The notes under the pieces are model-generated. The model made no database searches, was not told where the DNA came from, and saw nothing but the letters and a program-made list of their open reading frames with translations. DNA of 14,740 nucleotides, taken from NCBI GenBank assembly GCA_032251145.1, contig JAVVER010000085.1, positions 1 to 14,740 of the forward strand, in the 5' to 3' direction. This document shows positions 6,160-13,323 of this stretch, piece after piece. A program made the translations under genes and the position numbers. Numbering within the stretch: the stretch's first letter is position 1; each line of letters opens with the position of its first letter. This stretch comes from BRH-c54 sp032251145. GTDB taxonomy: Bacteria; Bacteroidota; Bacteroidia; Flavobacteriales_E; Vicingaceae.

Positions 6160-8790
6160 TCACTTTCCCCCAACCATTTTTTTAATCTCGTTGAGTTTCA
6201 TCAAGGCTTCAACGGGTGTAAGTGTATTGATGTCTATGTTAATTAGTTCTTCTTTGATTTGTTCTAAAACAGGGTCGTCTAATTGAAAGAAGCTTAATTG
6301 CATGTCTTCAACTGTTGGTTTAGCACTTACTTTTTTATTTTTGCTGCTACTTACATGCGAGTTTTCCAATTGTTTCAGGATGTCGTTAGCTCTATCCAAC
6401 ATAATCTTAGGCATTCCCGCCATTTTTGCAACATGAATACCAAAGCTATGGTTGCTTCCACCTTGCACCAATTTTCTTAAAAAGTGAATTTTATTATTAA
6501 TTTCTTTAACAGAAACATTAAAGTTTTTAATTCGCTTAAAATTGTTGGTCATATCATTTAACTCATGATAATGCGTAGCAAAAAGCGTTTTCGCTTTAAA
6601 AGTAGGATGTTCGTGTAAATATTCAGCTATGCTCCAAGCTATGGAAATACCATCGTAAGTGCTTGTTCCTCTACCAATCTCATCTAATAAAATCAAGCTT
6701 CTTCCCGAAAGGTTATTTAAAATACTGGCTGTTTCATTCATTTCTACCATAAAAGTAGATTCTCCTTGAGAAATGTTGTCTGAAGCTCCAACTCTCGTGA
6801 AAATTTTATCAACTACACCAATAATAGCATGTTTGGCAGGAACATAAGAACCAATTTGAGCCAACAGCGTAATTAAAGCAGTTTGTCTTAATAAGGCCGA
6901 TTTTCCCGACATATTTGGTCCGGTAATCATCATTATTTGTTGCTGACTATCATCTAGATAAATATCATTGGCAACATATTCTTCGCCAATAGGCAATTGA
7001 TGTTCTATTACCGGGTGTCTTCCCGATTTGATATCAATAATTTTGGTATCATTAACTTCTGGTCGGGTATAGTTGTGTTCTTTAGCAATGGTTGCAAAGG
7101 ACAATAAACAATCGAGTTGTGCAATTAAAACAGCATTTAACTGGATTGGATTGATGTAGTCTGCTAACTCTAACACTAAATCATTAAACAATTGTGTTTC
7201 GAGAACTAAAATTTTCTCATCAGCACCTAAAATTTTGCTTTCATACTCTTTAAGTTCTTCAGTAATGTAGCGTTCTGCTTGAGTAAGTGTTTGTTTTCTG
7301 TGCCAAGTTGGAGGCACTTTGTCTTTATGTGTATTTCTTACTTCAATATAATATCCGAAAACATTATTAAATGCAATTTTTAAACTCGGAATGCCAGTAA
7401 GTTCACTTTCTCTCTCCTGAATTTCTACCAAGGCATCTTTTCCTGAATGTAATATTTTTCGAAGTTCATCTAATTCCTTAGCAACATTATTTTTAATTAC
7501 ATTTCCTTTGGCGATAGCTACAGGAGGATCGTCAAAAATAGTAGCTTCTATTTTGTCTTTTAAAATAGTGCACGGATTAAGTTGTTCTCCAATTTTTTTT
7601 AAGGCAGCATTATCAATAGATAAGCAAGCAGATTTTATGGGTTCTATAGCTAACAAAGCTCGTTTTAGCTGTACCACTTCTCTTGGGTTAATCCTTCCTG
7701 TGGCTACTTTTGAAACGAGTCTTTCTAAATCTCCAATTTCGTGTATGGCTGTTCTGATGCTTGCAGCAAAATCTGTTAGATTAACAAAAGTATTTACTAT
7801 TTCCAGACGAGCATTAATTGGAGCGACATCCTTTAACGGCAAGGTAACCCAACGTTTCATTAAACGAGAACCCATTGGTGAAATGGTGCAATCAATAATG
7901 TCTATAAGTGTTTTGGCATTTTCGTTGGGAGAGTAGATTAACTCTAAGTTTCTAACGGTAAATTTATCGAGCCAAACATATTTATCTTCTTCAATTCTCG
8001 ATAAAGCAGTAATGTGCTTTACTTTTTCGTGTTGCGTTTCCGAGAGATAGTGCAAGGCAACTCCGGCAGCTACAATGGCATTGGAAAAATCTTCAACGCC
8101 AAAACCTTTTAGCGATTTCGTTTGAAAATGATTTTGAAGTGTTTCTCTACCAAAATCTTCTGTAAACACCCATTCATCAACAGCATAAGTATAAAATTGG
8201 TTTCCGAAAAGCTCATGAAACTGTTTTTTATCGTTACGTTTAAAAAGCACTTCAGAAGGTTTAAAACCATGCAACAGTTTATCGATATATTCTACACTCC
8301 CTTCGGCAGCCAAAAACTCTCCGGTAGAAATATCTAAAAAAGCAACTCCGGCTCCTTTTTTTGTTAGCGTAACCGCAGCTAAAAAGTTATTGGATTTATG
8401 ATCTAAAATTTGGTCGTTAAACGTTACTCCTGGAGTTACTAATTCGGTAACGCCTCTTTTAACTATCTTTTTTTCTTTGCTTGGAGCTTCTAATTGGTCG
8501 CAAATAGCAACACGCAATCCAGAGCGAACCAATTTTGGCAAATAAGTATTTAAGGAATGATGTGGAAAACCAGCCAATTCTAATTTAGAAGAACCGTTAT
8601 TTCTGGCGGTTAATACAATGCCTAAAATATTAGCAGCTTTAATGGCATCTTCACCAAAAGTTTCGTAAAAATCTCCTACTCTAAAAAGCAATAAAGCATC
8701 AGGGTACTTCGCTTTGATGGCATTGTATTGCTTCATCAAAGGAGTGATTGGTTTTTCTTCTTTTTTATCTTTTTTCAAGGCGGCTTGCAT
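6160..8790 (-). CDS. mutS: DNA mismatch repair protein MutS
   Basis: MutS binds mismatches and small loops and starts repair together with MutL. Numbering from ATG 8790 (876 residues, usual length): the mismatch-reading motif GDFYETF at 39-45 (Phe41, Glu43); connector and lever regions through about 550; the ABC-type ATPase with Walker A TGPNMSGKS (623-631), STFMVEM (678-684), Walker B LILLDE (699-704) and ATHYHEL (738-744); and a C-terminal helix-turn-helix tail. All key residues are present. A GTG at 8808 would add six residues (MSFKTQ), but it lies right beside a candidate -7 element at 8810-8817, so I prefer the ATG. The gene is single, separated from rplS by that gene's terminator, and no mutL is nearby. 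Confidence 0.96.
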   Translation of the reverse strand: MQAALKKDKKEEKPITPLMKQYNAIKAKYPDALLLFRVGDFYETFGEDAIKAANILGIVLTARNNGSSKLELAGFPHHSLNTYLPKLVRSGLRVAICDQLEAPSKEKKIVKRGVTELVTPGVTFNDQILDHKSNNFLAAVTLTKKGAGVAFLDISTGEFLAAEGSVEYIDKLLHGFKPSEVLFKRNDKKQFHELFGNQFYTYAVDEWVFTEDFGRETLQNHFQTKSLKGFGVEDFSNAIVAAGVALHYLSETQHEKVKHITALSRIEEDKYVWLDKFTVRNLELIYSPNENAKTLIDIIDCTISPMGSRLMKRWVTLPLKDVAPINARLEIVNTFVNLTDFAASIRTAIHEIGDLERLVSKVATGRINPREVVQLKRALLAIEPIKSACLSIDNAALKKIGEQLNPCTILKDKIEATIFDDPPVAIAKGNVIKNNVAKELDELRKILHSGKDALVEIQERESELTGIPSLKIAFNNVFGYYIEVRNTHKDKVPPTWHRKQTLTQAERYITEELKEYESKILGADEKILVLETQLFNDLVLELADYINPIQLNAVLIAQLDCLLSFATIAKEHNYTRPEVNDTKIIDIKSGRHPVIEHQLPIGEEYVANDIYLDDSQQQIMMITGPNMSGKSALLRQTALITLLAQIGSYVPAKHAIIGVVDKIFTRVGASDNISQGESTFMVEMNETASILNNLSGRSLILLDEIGRGTSTYDGISIAWSIAEYLHEHPTFKAKTLFATHYHELNDMTNNFKRIKNFNVSVKEINNKIHFLRKLVQGGSNHSFGIHVAKMAGMPKIMLDRANDILKQLENSHVSSSKNKKVSAKPTVEDMQLSFFQLDDPVLEQIKEELINIDINTLTPVEALMKLNEIKKMVGGK

Positions 8791-8809
8791 CTGTGTTTTA
8801 AAACTCACA

Positions 8810-8817
8810 CAAACTTA
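8810..8817 (-). promoter_or_regulatory. Candidate -7 element of mutS
   Basis: On the minus strand this reads TAAGTTTG, an exact TAnnTTTG match. Transcription would start near 8803, just ahead of the ATG at 8790 and downstream of the alternative GTG at 8808. No TTG lies at the expected -33 distance, so the call is tentative. Confidence 0.35.
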
Positions 8818-8896
8818 AGTCATTGTCCTAAATTTTTGAAAAAATATCTATACCAACTAATGAATAGTTATTAACAGAATTAAAACCCAACAGCAC

Positions 8897-8932
8897 AAAA
8901 AAAATCCTTAGAAGAAGACTCCTAAGGATTTT
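8897..8932 (-). terminator. Rho-independent terminator of rplS
   Basis: AAAATCCTTAG (8901-8911) and CTAAGGATTTT (8922-8932) form a perfect 11-bp stem with a ten-base loop. Read on the minus strand the stem runs straight into a T tract (to 8897), so it terminates rplS transcription before mutS. Confidence 0.85.
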
Positions 8933-8959
8933 AACCATATCTAAACTATTATTATAAGC

Positions 8960-9316
8960 TTATTTTTTAACCATTTTCTTTTCTCTAATACGAGCAGACT
9001 TACCTGTTCTTTCTCTTAGATAGAAAATTCTAGCTCTTCTTACATTACCATGTTTGTTCACTTCAATTTTTTCAATAAATGGAGAAGCAAATGGAAAAAC
9101 TCTTTCAACACCAATTCCACCAGACATTTTTCTAATAGTAAATGTTTCGTTAGCTCCTGAGTTTCTTCTTTGAAGTACTACTCCTTGAAAAAACTGAGTT
9201 CTTTCTTTGTTACCTTCCTTAATTTTATAATAAACAGTAATCGTATCTCCTGATTTGAATTCAGGGTATTGATTTATCTGAGACAAATCGTTTTCTACAA
9301 ATTTAATAGCTTCCAT
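8960..9316 (-). CDS. rplS: 50S ribosomal protein L19
   Basis: This is a 118-residue L19 of normal length, a large-subunit protein near the 30S-50S interface. The conserved block runs through FFQGVVLQRR, NETFTIRKMSGGIGVERVFP and SPFIEKIEV to HGNVRRARIFYLRERTGKSA. The ATG is preceded by an A-rich leader without a Shine-Dalgarno site. A full consensus promoter lies 30 bp upstream and a strong terminator follows 27 bp after the stop, so it appears monocistronic. No trmD, a frequent rplS neighbour in other bacteria, is adjacent. Confidence 0.97.
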   Translation of the reverse strand: MEAIKFVENDLSQINQYPEFKSGDTITVYYKIKEGNKERTQFFQGVVLQRRNSGANETFTIRKMSGGIGVERVFPFASPFIEKIEVNKHGNVRRARIFYLRERTGKSARIREKKMVKK

Positions 9317-9346
9317 ATCTTTTATTTTTTATCCTAAAAAGGGTTG

Positions 9347-9376
9347 CAAATTTATACATTAAATATTAGTTCGCAA
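9347..9376 (-). promoter_or_regulatory. rplS promoter, Bacteroidota consensus
   Basis: On the minus strand TTG (9376-9374) is followed by exactly 19 bases and then TAAATTTG (9354-9347), matching the sigma-A consensus TTG-N19-TAnnTTTG of this phylum. Transcription should start near 9341, giving a leader of about 25 bases before the rplS ATG. Confidence 0.75.
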
Positions 9377-9427
9377 GTAATATTTTAAAAATAATTTTCA
9401 CGTTTTTACAATTGACTAAAAACCTTT

Positions 9428-9458
9428 AAAAATCAATCGCTTAGATTATTTCCTAAGC
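9428..9458 (-). terminator. Probable terminator of the ABC-lipoprotein-DUF2237 unit
   Basis: On the minus strand GCTTAG (9458-9453) pairs with CTAAGC (9444-9439) around an eight-base loop, followed by GATTGATTTTT. The stem is short and the T run is not immediate, so it is of moderate strength. It lies 27 bp past the DUF2237 stop. Confidence 0.5.
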
Positions 9459-9484
9459 TAAACAATATTACAAATTGTATTATT

Positions 9485-9865
9485 TTATTGATTTTGCTTA
9501 CTGTAAGAAGCGTGTTTTATCAACACATCCATAGGTACAATTGCTAAAGTTTTTTCGTTAGTAGCTTCTAACACTACTTTTGGAGCTGCATTATTTTCAT
9601 AAGCTTCTAAAAAACGAGCAGCACATAAACACCATTTATCTCCAGGCTTTAATCCTTTAAAATCCCACTCTGGAACTGGGGTTATTAAATCATTTCCTAC
9701 ATTGTAAGAAAAATCTAAAAATTCAGCTGTAACCTCAACACAAACGGTATGAACACCATAATCTGTACCGTCAGTATTGCAACATCCATCTCTAAAAAAC
9801 CCTGTAATTGGGTCGTTACTACATGCTATAAGTGGCTCTCCGAATATGTTTAGTTGTTGTTCCAT
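9485..9865 (-). CDS. DUF2237 family protein
   Basis: This is a 126-residue cytoplasmic protein with the hallmarks of DUF2237: NIFGEPL and C15 at the start, FFRDGCCNT (23-31), HTVCVEVT (39-46), FLDFSYNVGNDL (49-60), GLKPGDKWCLCAARF (71-85) and a C-terminal hydrophobic LAIVPMDVL segment. The six cysteines (15, 28, 29, 42, 79, 81) fit the family pattern and suggest a metal or redox site, but I know of no established biochemical function. The start codon follows an A-rich stretch and sits 19 bp after the small lipoprotein gene, so it is probably the last gene of the ABC exporter unit. Confidence 0.9.
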   Translation of the reverse strand: MEQQLNIFGEPLIACSNDPITGFFRDGCCNTDGTDYGVHTVCVEVTAEFLDFSYNVGNDLITPVPEWDFKGLKPGDKWCLCAARFLEAYENNAAPKVVLEATNEKTLAIVPMDVLIKHASYSKQNQ

Positions 9866-9884
9866 TTTTTTAAATTATTTTACA

Positions 9885-9998
9885 TTACTCCCATAGGGTA
9901 TTTGTTCCTCTTTTTCTGTTGCATTTTTTATGACTAGCACAAGCAAATAGACTTGCTAAAATTACAGCTATAAAAATAAACTTTCCTATTTTATTCAT
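9885..9998 (-). CDS. Small lipoprotein, 37 residues
   Basis: On the minus strand an ATG at 9998 opens a 37-residue frame: MNKIG, a hydrophobic stretch, then the lipobox LFAC with the lipidated cysteine at residue 20, and a short basic tail (ASHKKCNRKRG...) ending at TAA 9885-9887. It overlaps the last eight bases of the ABC transporter gene (CATGAATAA junction), implying translational coupling, and ends 19 bp before the DUF2237 gene. Tiny lipoproteins of this build, with a few charged residues and a second Cys after the lipidation site, are common in Bacteroidota as I recall. The function is unknown. Confidence 0.7.
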   Translation of the reverse strand: MNKIGKFIFIAVILASLFACASHKKCNRKRGTNTLWE

Positions 9999-11799
9999 GT
10001 TCATCTTTTTTCCTAGCTTCCTCCATCAACTGTTTTTCGTGCATTTTATAATACGCTCCCTTAGCATTAAGCAACTCATTGTGTGTGCCAAACTCTACAA
10101 TTTCTCCATCTTCCAGCACTACAATTTTATCTGCATTTCTAACTGTTGAAACTCTATGACTCACAATAATGGATGTTTTATTTTCCATCACTCTTTTTAG
10201 GTTGTTTAAAATAGCATCTTCGGTCTCTGTATCTACAGCCGACAAACAATCATCAAAAATTAAAATCTTTGGCGATTTTATAATGGCTCTAGCTATTGAA
10301 ATTCGTTGTTTTTGTCCGCCCGACAAAGTTACTCCCCTCTCTCCTACTCTTGTTTTAAATCCTTTATCAAATTCTTTTATGCTAGCATAAATAACAGCAT
10401 CTTTGGCTGCTTGCTCTATTACCTCTTTTTCGGGCAATCTATTTTTATAGCCAAAAGCAATGTTGTTTTCAATGGTATCAGAAAACAAAAACACATCTTG
10501 AGGAACATACCCCACATTTTCTCTAAAATGATTTAAATTAATATCTTTAATATTTTTGTTATCTATCAAAATCTCGCCTTCATTTAAATCATAATTTCTT
10601 AATAAGAGATTTACTACCGTAGATTTTCCTGAGCCTGTTCTACCAACAATTGCTAATGTTTCCCCTTGTTTTACTTTAAAAGAAATATTTTTCAACGCAT
10701 TTATTCCCGATTCGGGATAAGTAAATGACACATTGTTAAATTCAATATCTCCTTTTACTTCTTCTATTTTATCTGTTGGATTTTTAATTTTAGATTTCGT
10801 ATTCAAAAATTCATTAATTCTCTCCTGAGACGCAGCTGCTCTTTGAATAATTGAAGAAACCCAACCTATTGCTGTTACTGGCCAAGTTAGCATATTAATA
10901 TAAATTACAAACTCCAAAATATTTCCTTTGGTAATGTTTCCTGCAATATATTCTTGTCCGCCAATATAAATGGTAAAAATGGTACTTAACCCAATTAACA
11001 ACAACATTGTTGGAGCAAAATAAGCGTTAGTTCTTACCAAATCCATAGAAAGGCTTCGATAATTCTCATTCTGTTTATTCAGTTCTTTATTAAAATAATC
11101 TTCTTTTACAAAAGATTTAATAATTCTAATGCCAGAATACGTTTCTTGCGTAAGCGTTGTAATATCTGATAGTTTAGCTTGTACTTTTGAACTTTGCTGA
11201 TTGATTACATTACTTACATAATAAATAATGATAGATAAAATTGGCAAGGGAATAAGCGAATATAAAGTTAGTTTAACACTAATAGAAAACATAATAGGTA
11301 CAACAATTACAAACAGTACAATTAAGTTTAAACTGTACATAATTCCTGGTCCCAAATACATTCTCACTTTGGTAACATCCTCACTAATTCGGTTCATAAT
11401 ATCGCCCGTATTGTTAGACTTATAAAAAGAAGCATCTAAATCCTGATAATGATTATATACTTCATTTTTTAAATCATACTCTGCCAAACGAGACATGATA
11501 ATAATGGTTTGACGCATAAAAAAAGTAAATGCACCTTTTATTATTGCCGCAATAAACACAATAGCACCATAAATCAAAACTACTTTGGTAAGCGGAATTC
11601 CTTCCATATATTCCGTTAAAAATGAAGTGTCTGTAATTTCAACACCTGCAAGTTTTGCCTCAACTAAATCTAACGCCTCTCTAATAAGCTGAGCAGGGTA
11701 AACCGCAAAAATATTCGACAGCACAATAAACACAAACCCAAACAGTAATCTGTATTTATATTTGAACAAATATTTATTAAGGTATTTAAGCGACTTCAT
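9991..11799 (-). CDS. ABC exporter, fused membrane and ATPase half (MsbA/Mdl type)
   Basis: This 602-residue half-transporter of the type IV exporter fold has six membrane segments (about residues 16-36, 71-92, 150-172, 178-198, 258-281 and 292-314), followed by a nucleotide-binding domain. Motifs: Walker A GRTGSGKST (386-394), Q-loop Gln434 in YVPQD, signature LSGGQ (492-496), Walker B ILIFD (512-516), D-loop SAVD (520-523) and H-loop His548. The residue after Walker B, normally the catalytic Glu, is Asp517, as in the degenerate sites of heterodimeric exporters such as TM287. It might thus pair with a second half encoded elsewhere or hydrolyse slowly as a homodimer. The substrate (lipid, drug or peptide) is unknown. 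It is the first gene of a unit with the lipoprotein and DUF2237 genes, and a MITE ends 25 bp before its ATG. Confidence 0.93.
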   Translation of the reverse strand: MKSLKYLNKYLFKYKYRLLFGFVFIVLSNIFAVYPAQLIREALDLVEAKLAGVEITDTSFLTEYMEGIPLTKVVLIYGAIVFIAAIIKGAFTFFMRQTIIIMSRLAEYDLKNEVYNHYQDLDASFYKSNNTGDIMNRISEDVTKVRMYLGPGIMYSLNLIVLFVIVVPIMFSISVKLTLYSLIPLPILSIIIYYVSNVINQQSSKVQAKLSDITTLTQETYSGIRIIKSFVKEDYFNKELNKQNENYRSLSMDLVRTNAYFAPTMLLLIGLSTIFTIYIGGQEYIAGNITKGNILEFVIYINMLTWPVTAIGWVSSIIQRAAASQERINEFLNTKSKIKNPTDKIEEVKGDIEFNNVSFTYPESGINALKNISFKVKQGETLAIVGRTGSGKSTVVNLLLRNYDLNEGEILIDNKNIKDINLNHFRENVGYVPQDVFLFSDTIENNIAFGYKNRLPEKEVIEQAAKDAVIYASIKEFDKGFKTRVGERGVTLSGGQKQRISIARAIIKSPKILIFDDCLSAVDTETEDAILNNLKRVMENKTSIIVSHRVSTVRNADKIVVLEDGEIVEFGTHNELLNAKGAYYKMHEKQLMEEARKKDEHE

Positions 11800-11824
11800 T
11801 CAAAAAAAATTAAGCATTATAATT

Positions 11825-12020
11825 GAAGTTGTTTAAAGTCCTCATAATAAATTAAAAAATGTTTCTTTTCCCATCCACACACAAAGCTCGCTCAAACACC
11901 CACTGGGTGTTTGCCGTGTTATTTTCTCCAACCATAGCTTAGGCTATGCTTGTTAAAAATGCCTCGTATTACAAAAAAACAATTCATTTTCATGGTTATA
12001 TTTGAACTTTAAACAACTTC
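11825..12020 (-). mobile_element. MITE copy 2, 196 bp, inverted
   Basis: It is bounded by GAAGTTGTTTAAAGTC (11825-11840) and AACTTTAAACAACTTC (12005-12020) and is about 90% identical, in opposite orientation, to 525-724. The internal palindrome (CAAACACCCA / TGGGTGTTTG arms) is unchanged, and the second hairpin here is a perfect CATAGC/GCTATG. The flanking bases are ATT on both sides, a possible 3-bp target duplication. It fills over half of the divergent intergenic region between the ABC exporter and leucine dehydrogenase genes and must affect the spacing of both promoters. Confidence 0.8.
11997..12004 (+). promoter_or_regulatory. Candidate outward -7 element inside MITE copy 2
   Basis: TATATTTG matches TAnnTTTG exactly and points toward leucine dehydrogenase; a transcript would start near 12011 with a leader of about 147 bases. 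There is no convincing TTG 19 bp upstream. Copy 1 has one extra T at this place, which spoils the match. Confidence 0.3.
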
Positions 12021-12157
12021 ATTGAAGAAAAAAAGCTGTATTAACAAGAAAACACTAATTTTGAAACCTGATAATATTGCTCTTTTTTATTTATTACAAA
12101 ATTAGGGATTAATATTAGAAACTAAATAGGAAACAAACTCATTAAATAATAAAAGAC

Positions 12158-13246
12158 ATGACAGCAGTTAAAGAACAAGCATTTGCTGAAAATCCGGTTA
12201 TTAGCCACATGACTACTACCGACCATGAACAGTTAGTTTTTTGCCAAGATAATGCAACAGGCTTAAAAGCTATTATTGCCATTCATAACACCACTTTGGG
12301 GCCGGCTTTAGGCGGAACAAGAATGTGGATGTACAATAATGAAACGGAAGCTATCAATGATGTGCTTAGACTTTCAAGAGGAATGTCTTACAAAAATAGT
12401 TTGGCAGGTTTGAACCTTGGTGGTGGAAAAGCTGTTATCATTGGTGATTCAAGAACTCAAAAAAATGAAGCTTTATTCAGAAGATTCGGGAAATTTGTAA
12501 ACTCACTTGGTGGAAAATATATTACTGCCGAAGATGTTGGTATTTCTCCTCAAGACATGACTTGGGTTAATATGGAAACTAACCATGTTGCTGGTTTACC
12601 TGGGAAAAGTGGAGATCCTTCTCCTGTTACTGCTTACGGTGTTTATGTAGGTATGAAAGCTGCTGCTAAAGCTCAATTTGGTAGTGATTCATTAGCAGGT
12701 AAAAAAATTGCTGTGCAAGGTGTAGGTCATGTTGGACAGTATTTAGTAGAACACTTAACTAAAGAAGGTGCTAAAGTTTTTATCTCTGATATTCACGAAG
12801 CTACTTTAAAAAATATTGCTCAAAAATTTGGTTCACAAGTAGTAGGTTTAGATGAAATTTATGATTTAGACATGGATATTTACGCTCCTTGTGCGTTGGG
12901 TGCAACTATAAATGACGATACTTTATCTCGTTTAAAATGTAGCATAATTGCTGGTGCAGCCAATAACCAATTAAAAGAAGAAAGAAAACATGGCGAAGCA
13001 GTAATGCAAAAAGGAATGATTTACACTCCTGATTTTATGTTGAATGCAGGTGGCGTTATTAATTGCTATGCAGAAGTAAAAGAACTTTCTCCAGAATGGG
13101 CAATGGCTAAAGCAGAAGATATTTATAACACTACAGCAACTATAATTAAACGTTCTCAAGATGAGAACATTCCAACATATTCTATTGCTAATAAAATGGC
13201 AGAAGAACGTATTGAAGCAATAGGTAAAATAAAACTTTCGTTTTAA
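12158..13246 (+). CDS. Leucine dehydrogenase (Glu/Leu/Phe/Val dehydrogenase family)
   Basis: This 362-residue NAD-dependent amino-acid dehydrogenase deaminates leucine and other branched-chain amino acids to 2-oxo acids in the cytoplasm. The N-terminal substrate domain has GPALGGTRMW (48-57), MSYKNS with Lys79, GLNLGGGKAVI with catalytic Lys91 (84-94) and AEDVG with Asp126 (124-128). The coenzyme domain starts with the Rossmann motif GVGHVG (188-193) and ends with ANNQL and the NAGGVIN block. Length and motifs fit leucine dehydrogenase better than glutamate dehydrogenase, which is longer; valine or phenylalanine preference cannot be excluded. The ATG follows an A-rich leader. It is divergent from the ABC exporter gene and ends in a strong terminator. 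I recall leucine dehydrogenase, an ABC exporter and nusB being neighbours in other flavobacteria. Confidence 0.93.
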   Translation: MTAVKEQAFAENPVISHMTTTDHEQLVFCQDNATGLKAIIAIHNTTLGPALGGTRMWMYNNETEAINDVLRLSRGMSYKNSLAGLNLGGGKAVIIGDSRTQKNEALFRRFGKFVNSLGGKYITAEDVGISPQDMTWVNMETNHVAGLPGKSGDPSPVTAYGVYVGMKAAAKAQFGSDSLAGKKIAVQGVGHVGQYLVEHLTKEGAKVFISDIHEATLKNIAQKFGSQVVGLDEIYDLDMDIYAPCALGATINDDTLSRLKCSIIAGAANNQLKEERKHGEAVMQKGMIYTPDFMLNAGGVINCYAEVKELSPEWAMAKAEDIYNTTATIIKRSQDENIPTYSIANKMAEERIEAIGKIKLSF

Positions 13247-13266
13247 AACAATTCAATTTCATCACT

Positions 13267-13300
13267 CACCTCCTTCAAACGAGAAGGAGGTGTTTTTTTT
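13267..13300 (+). terminator. Rho-independent terminator of leucine dehydrogenase
   Basis: CACCTCCTTC (13267-13276) pairs perfectly with GAAGGAGGTG (13283-13292) around a six-base loop, followed by eight T residues. It separates the leucine dehydrogenase gene from nusB. Confidence 0.92.
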
Positions 13301-13323
13301 AATCTTGACTTTAAACTTGATAA

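Noticed and set aside
6298..8337. Open frames on the plus strand across mutS
   Set aside because: They are antisense shadows of a fully motif-supported mutS with no protein-like features of their own.
10169..11425. Open frames on the plus strand across the ABC exporter gene
   Set aside because: They are antisense shadows of an intact transporter gene with all ATPase motifs in order.
11800..11817. Five-codon upstream frame (MLNFF) ending directly before the ABC exporter ATG
   Set aside because: It is too short and in a T-rich leader; nothing indicates it is translated or regulatory.
525..12020. Composite transposon of 11 kb bounded by the MITEs
   Set aside because: The cargo is core genes (mutS, rplS) with no transposase, and the two copies are about 10% diverged. 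Independent insertions are more likely.
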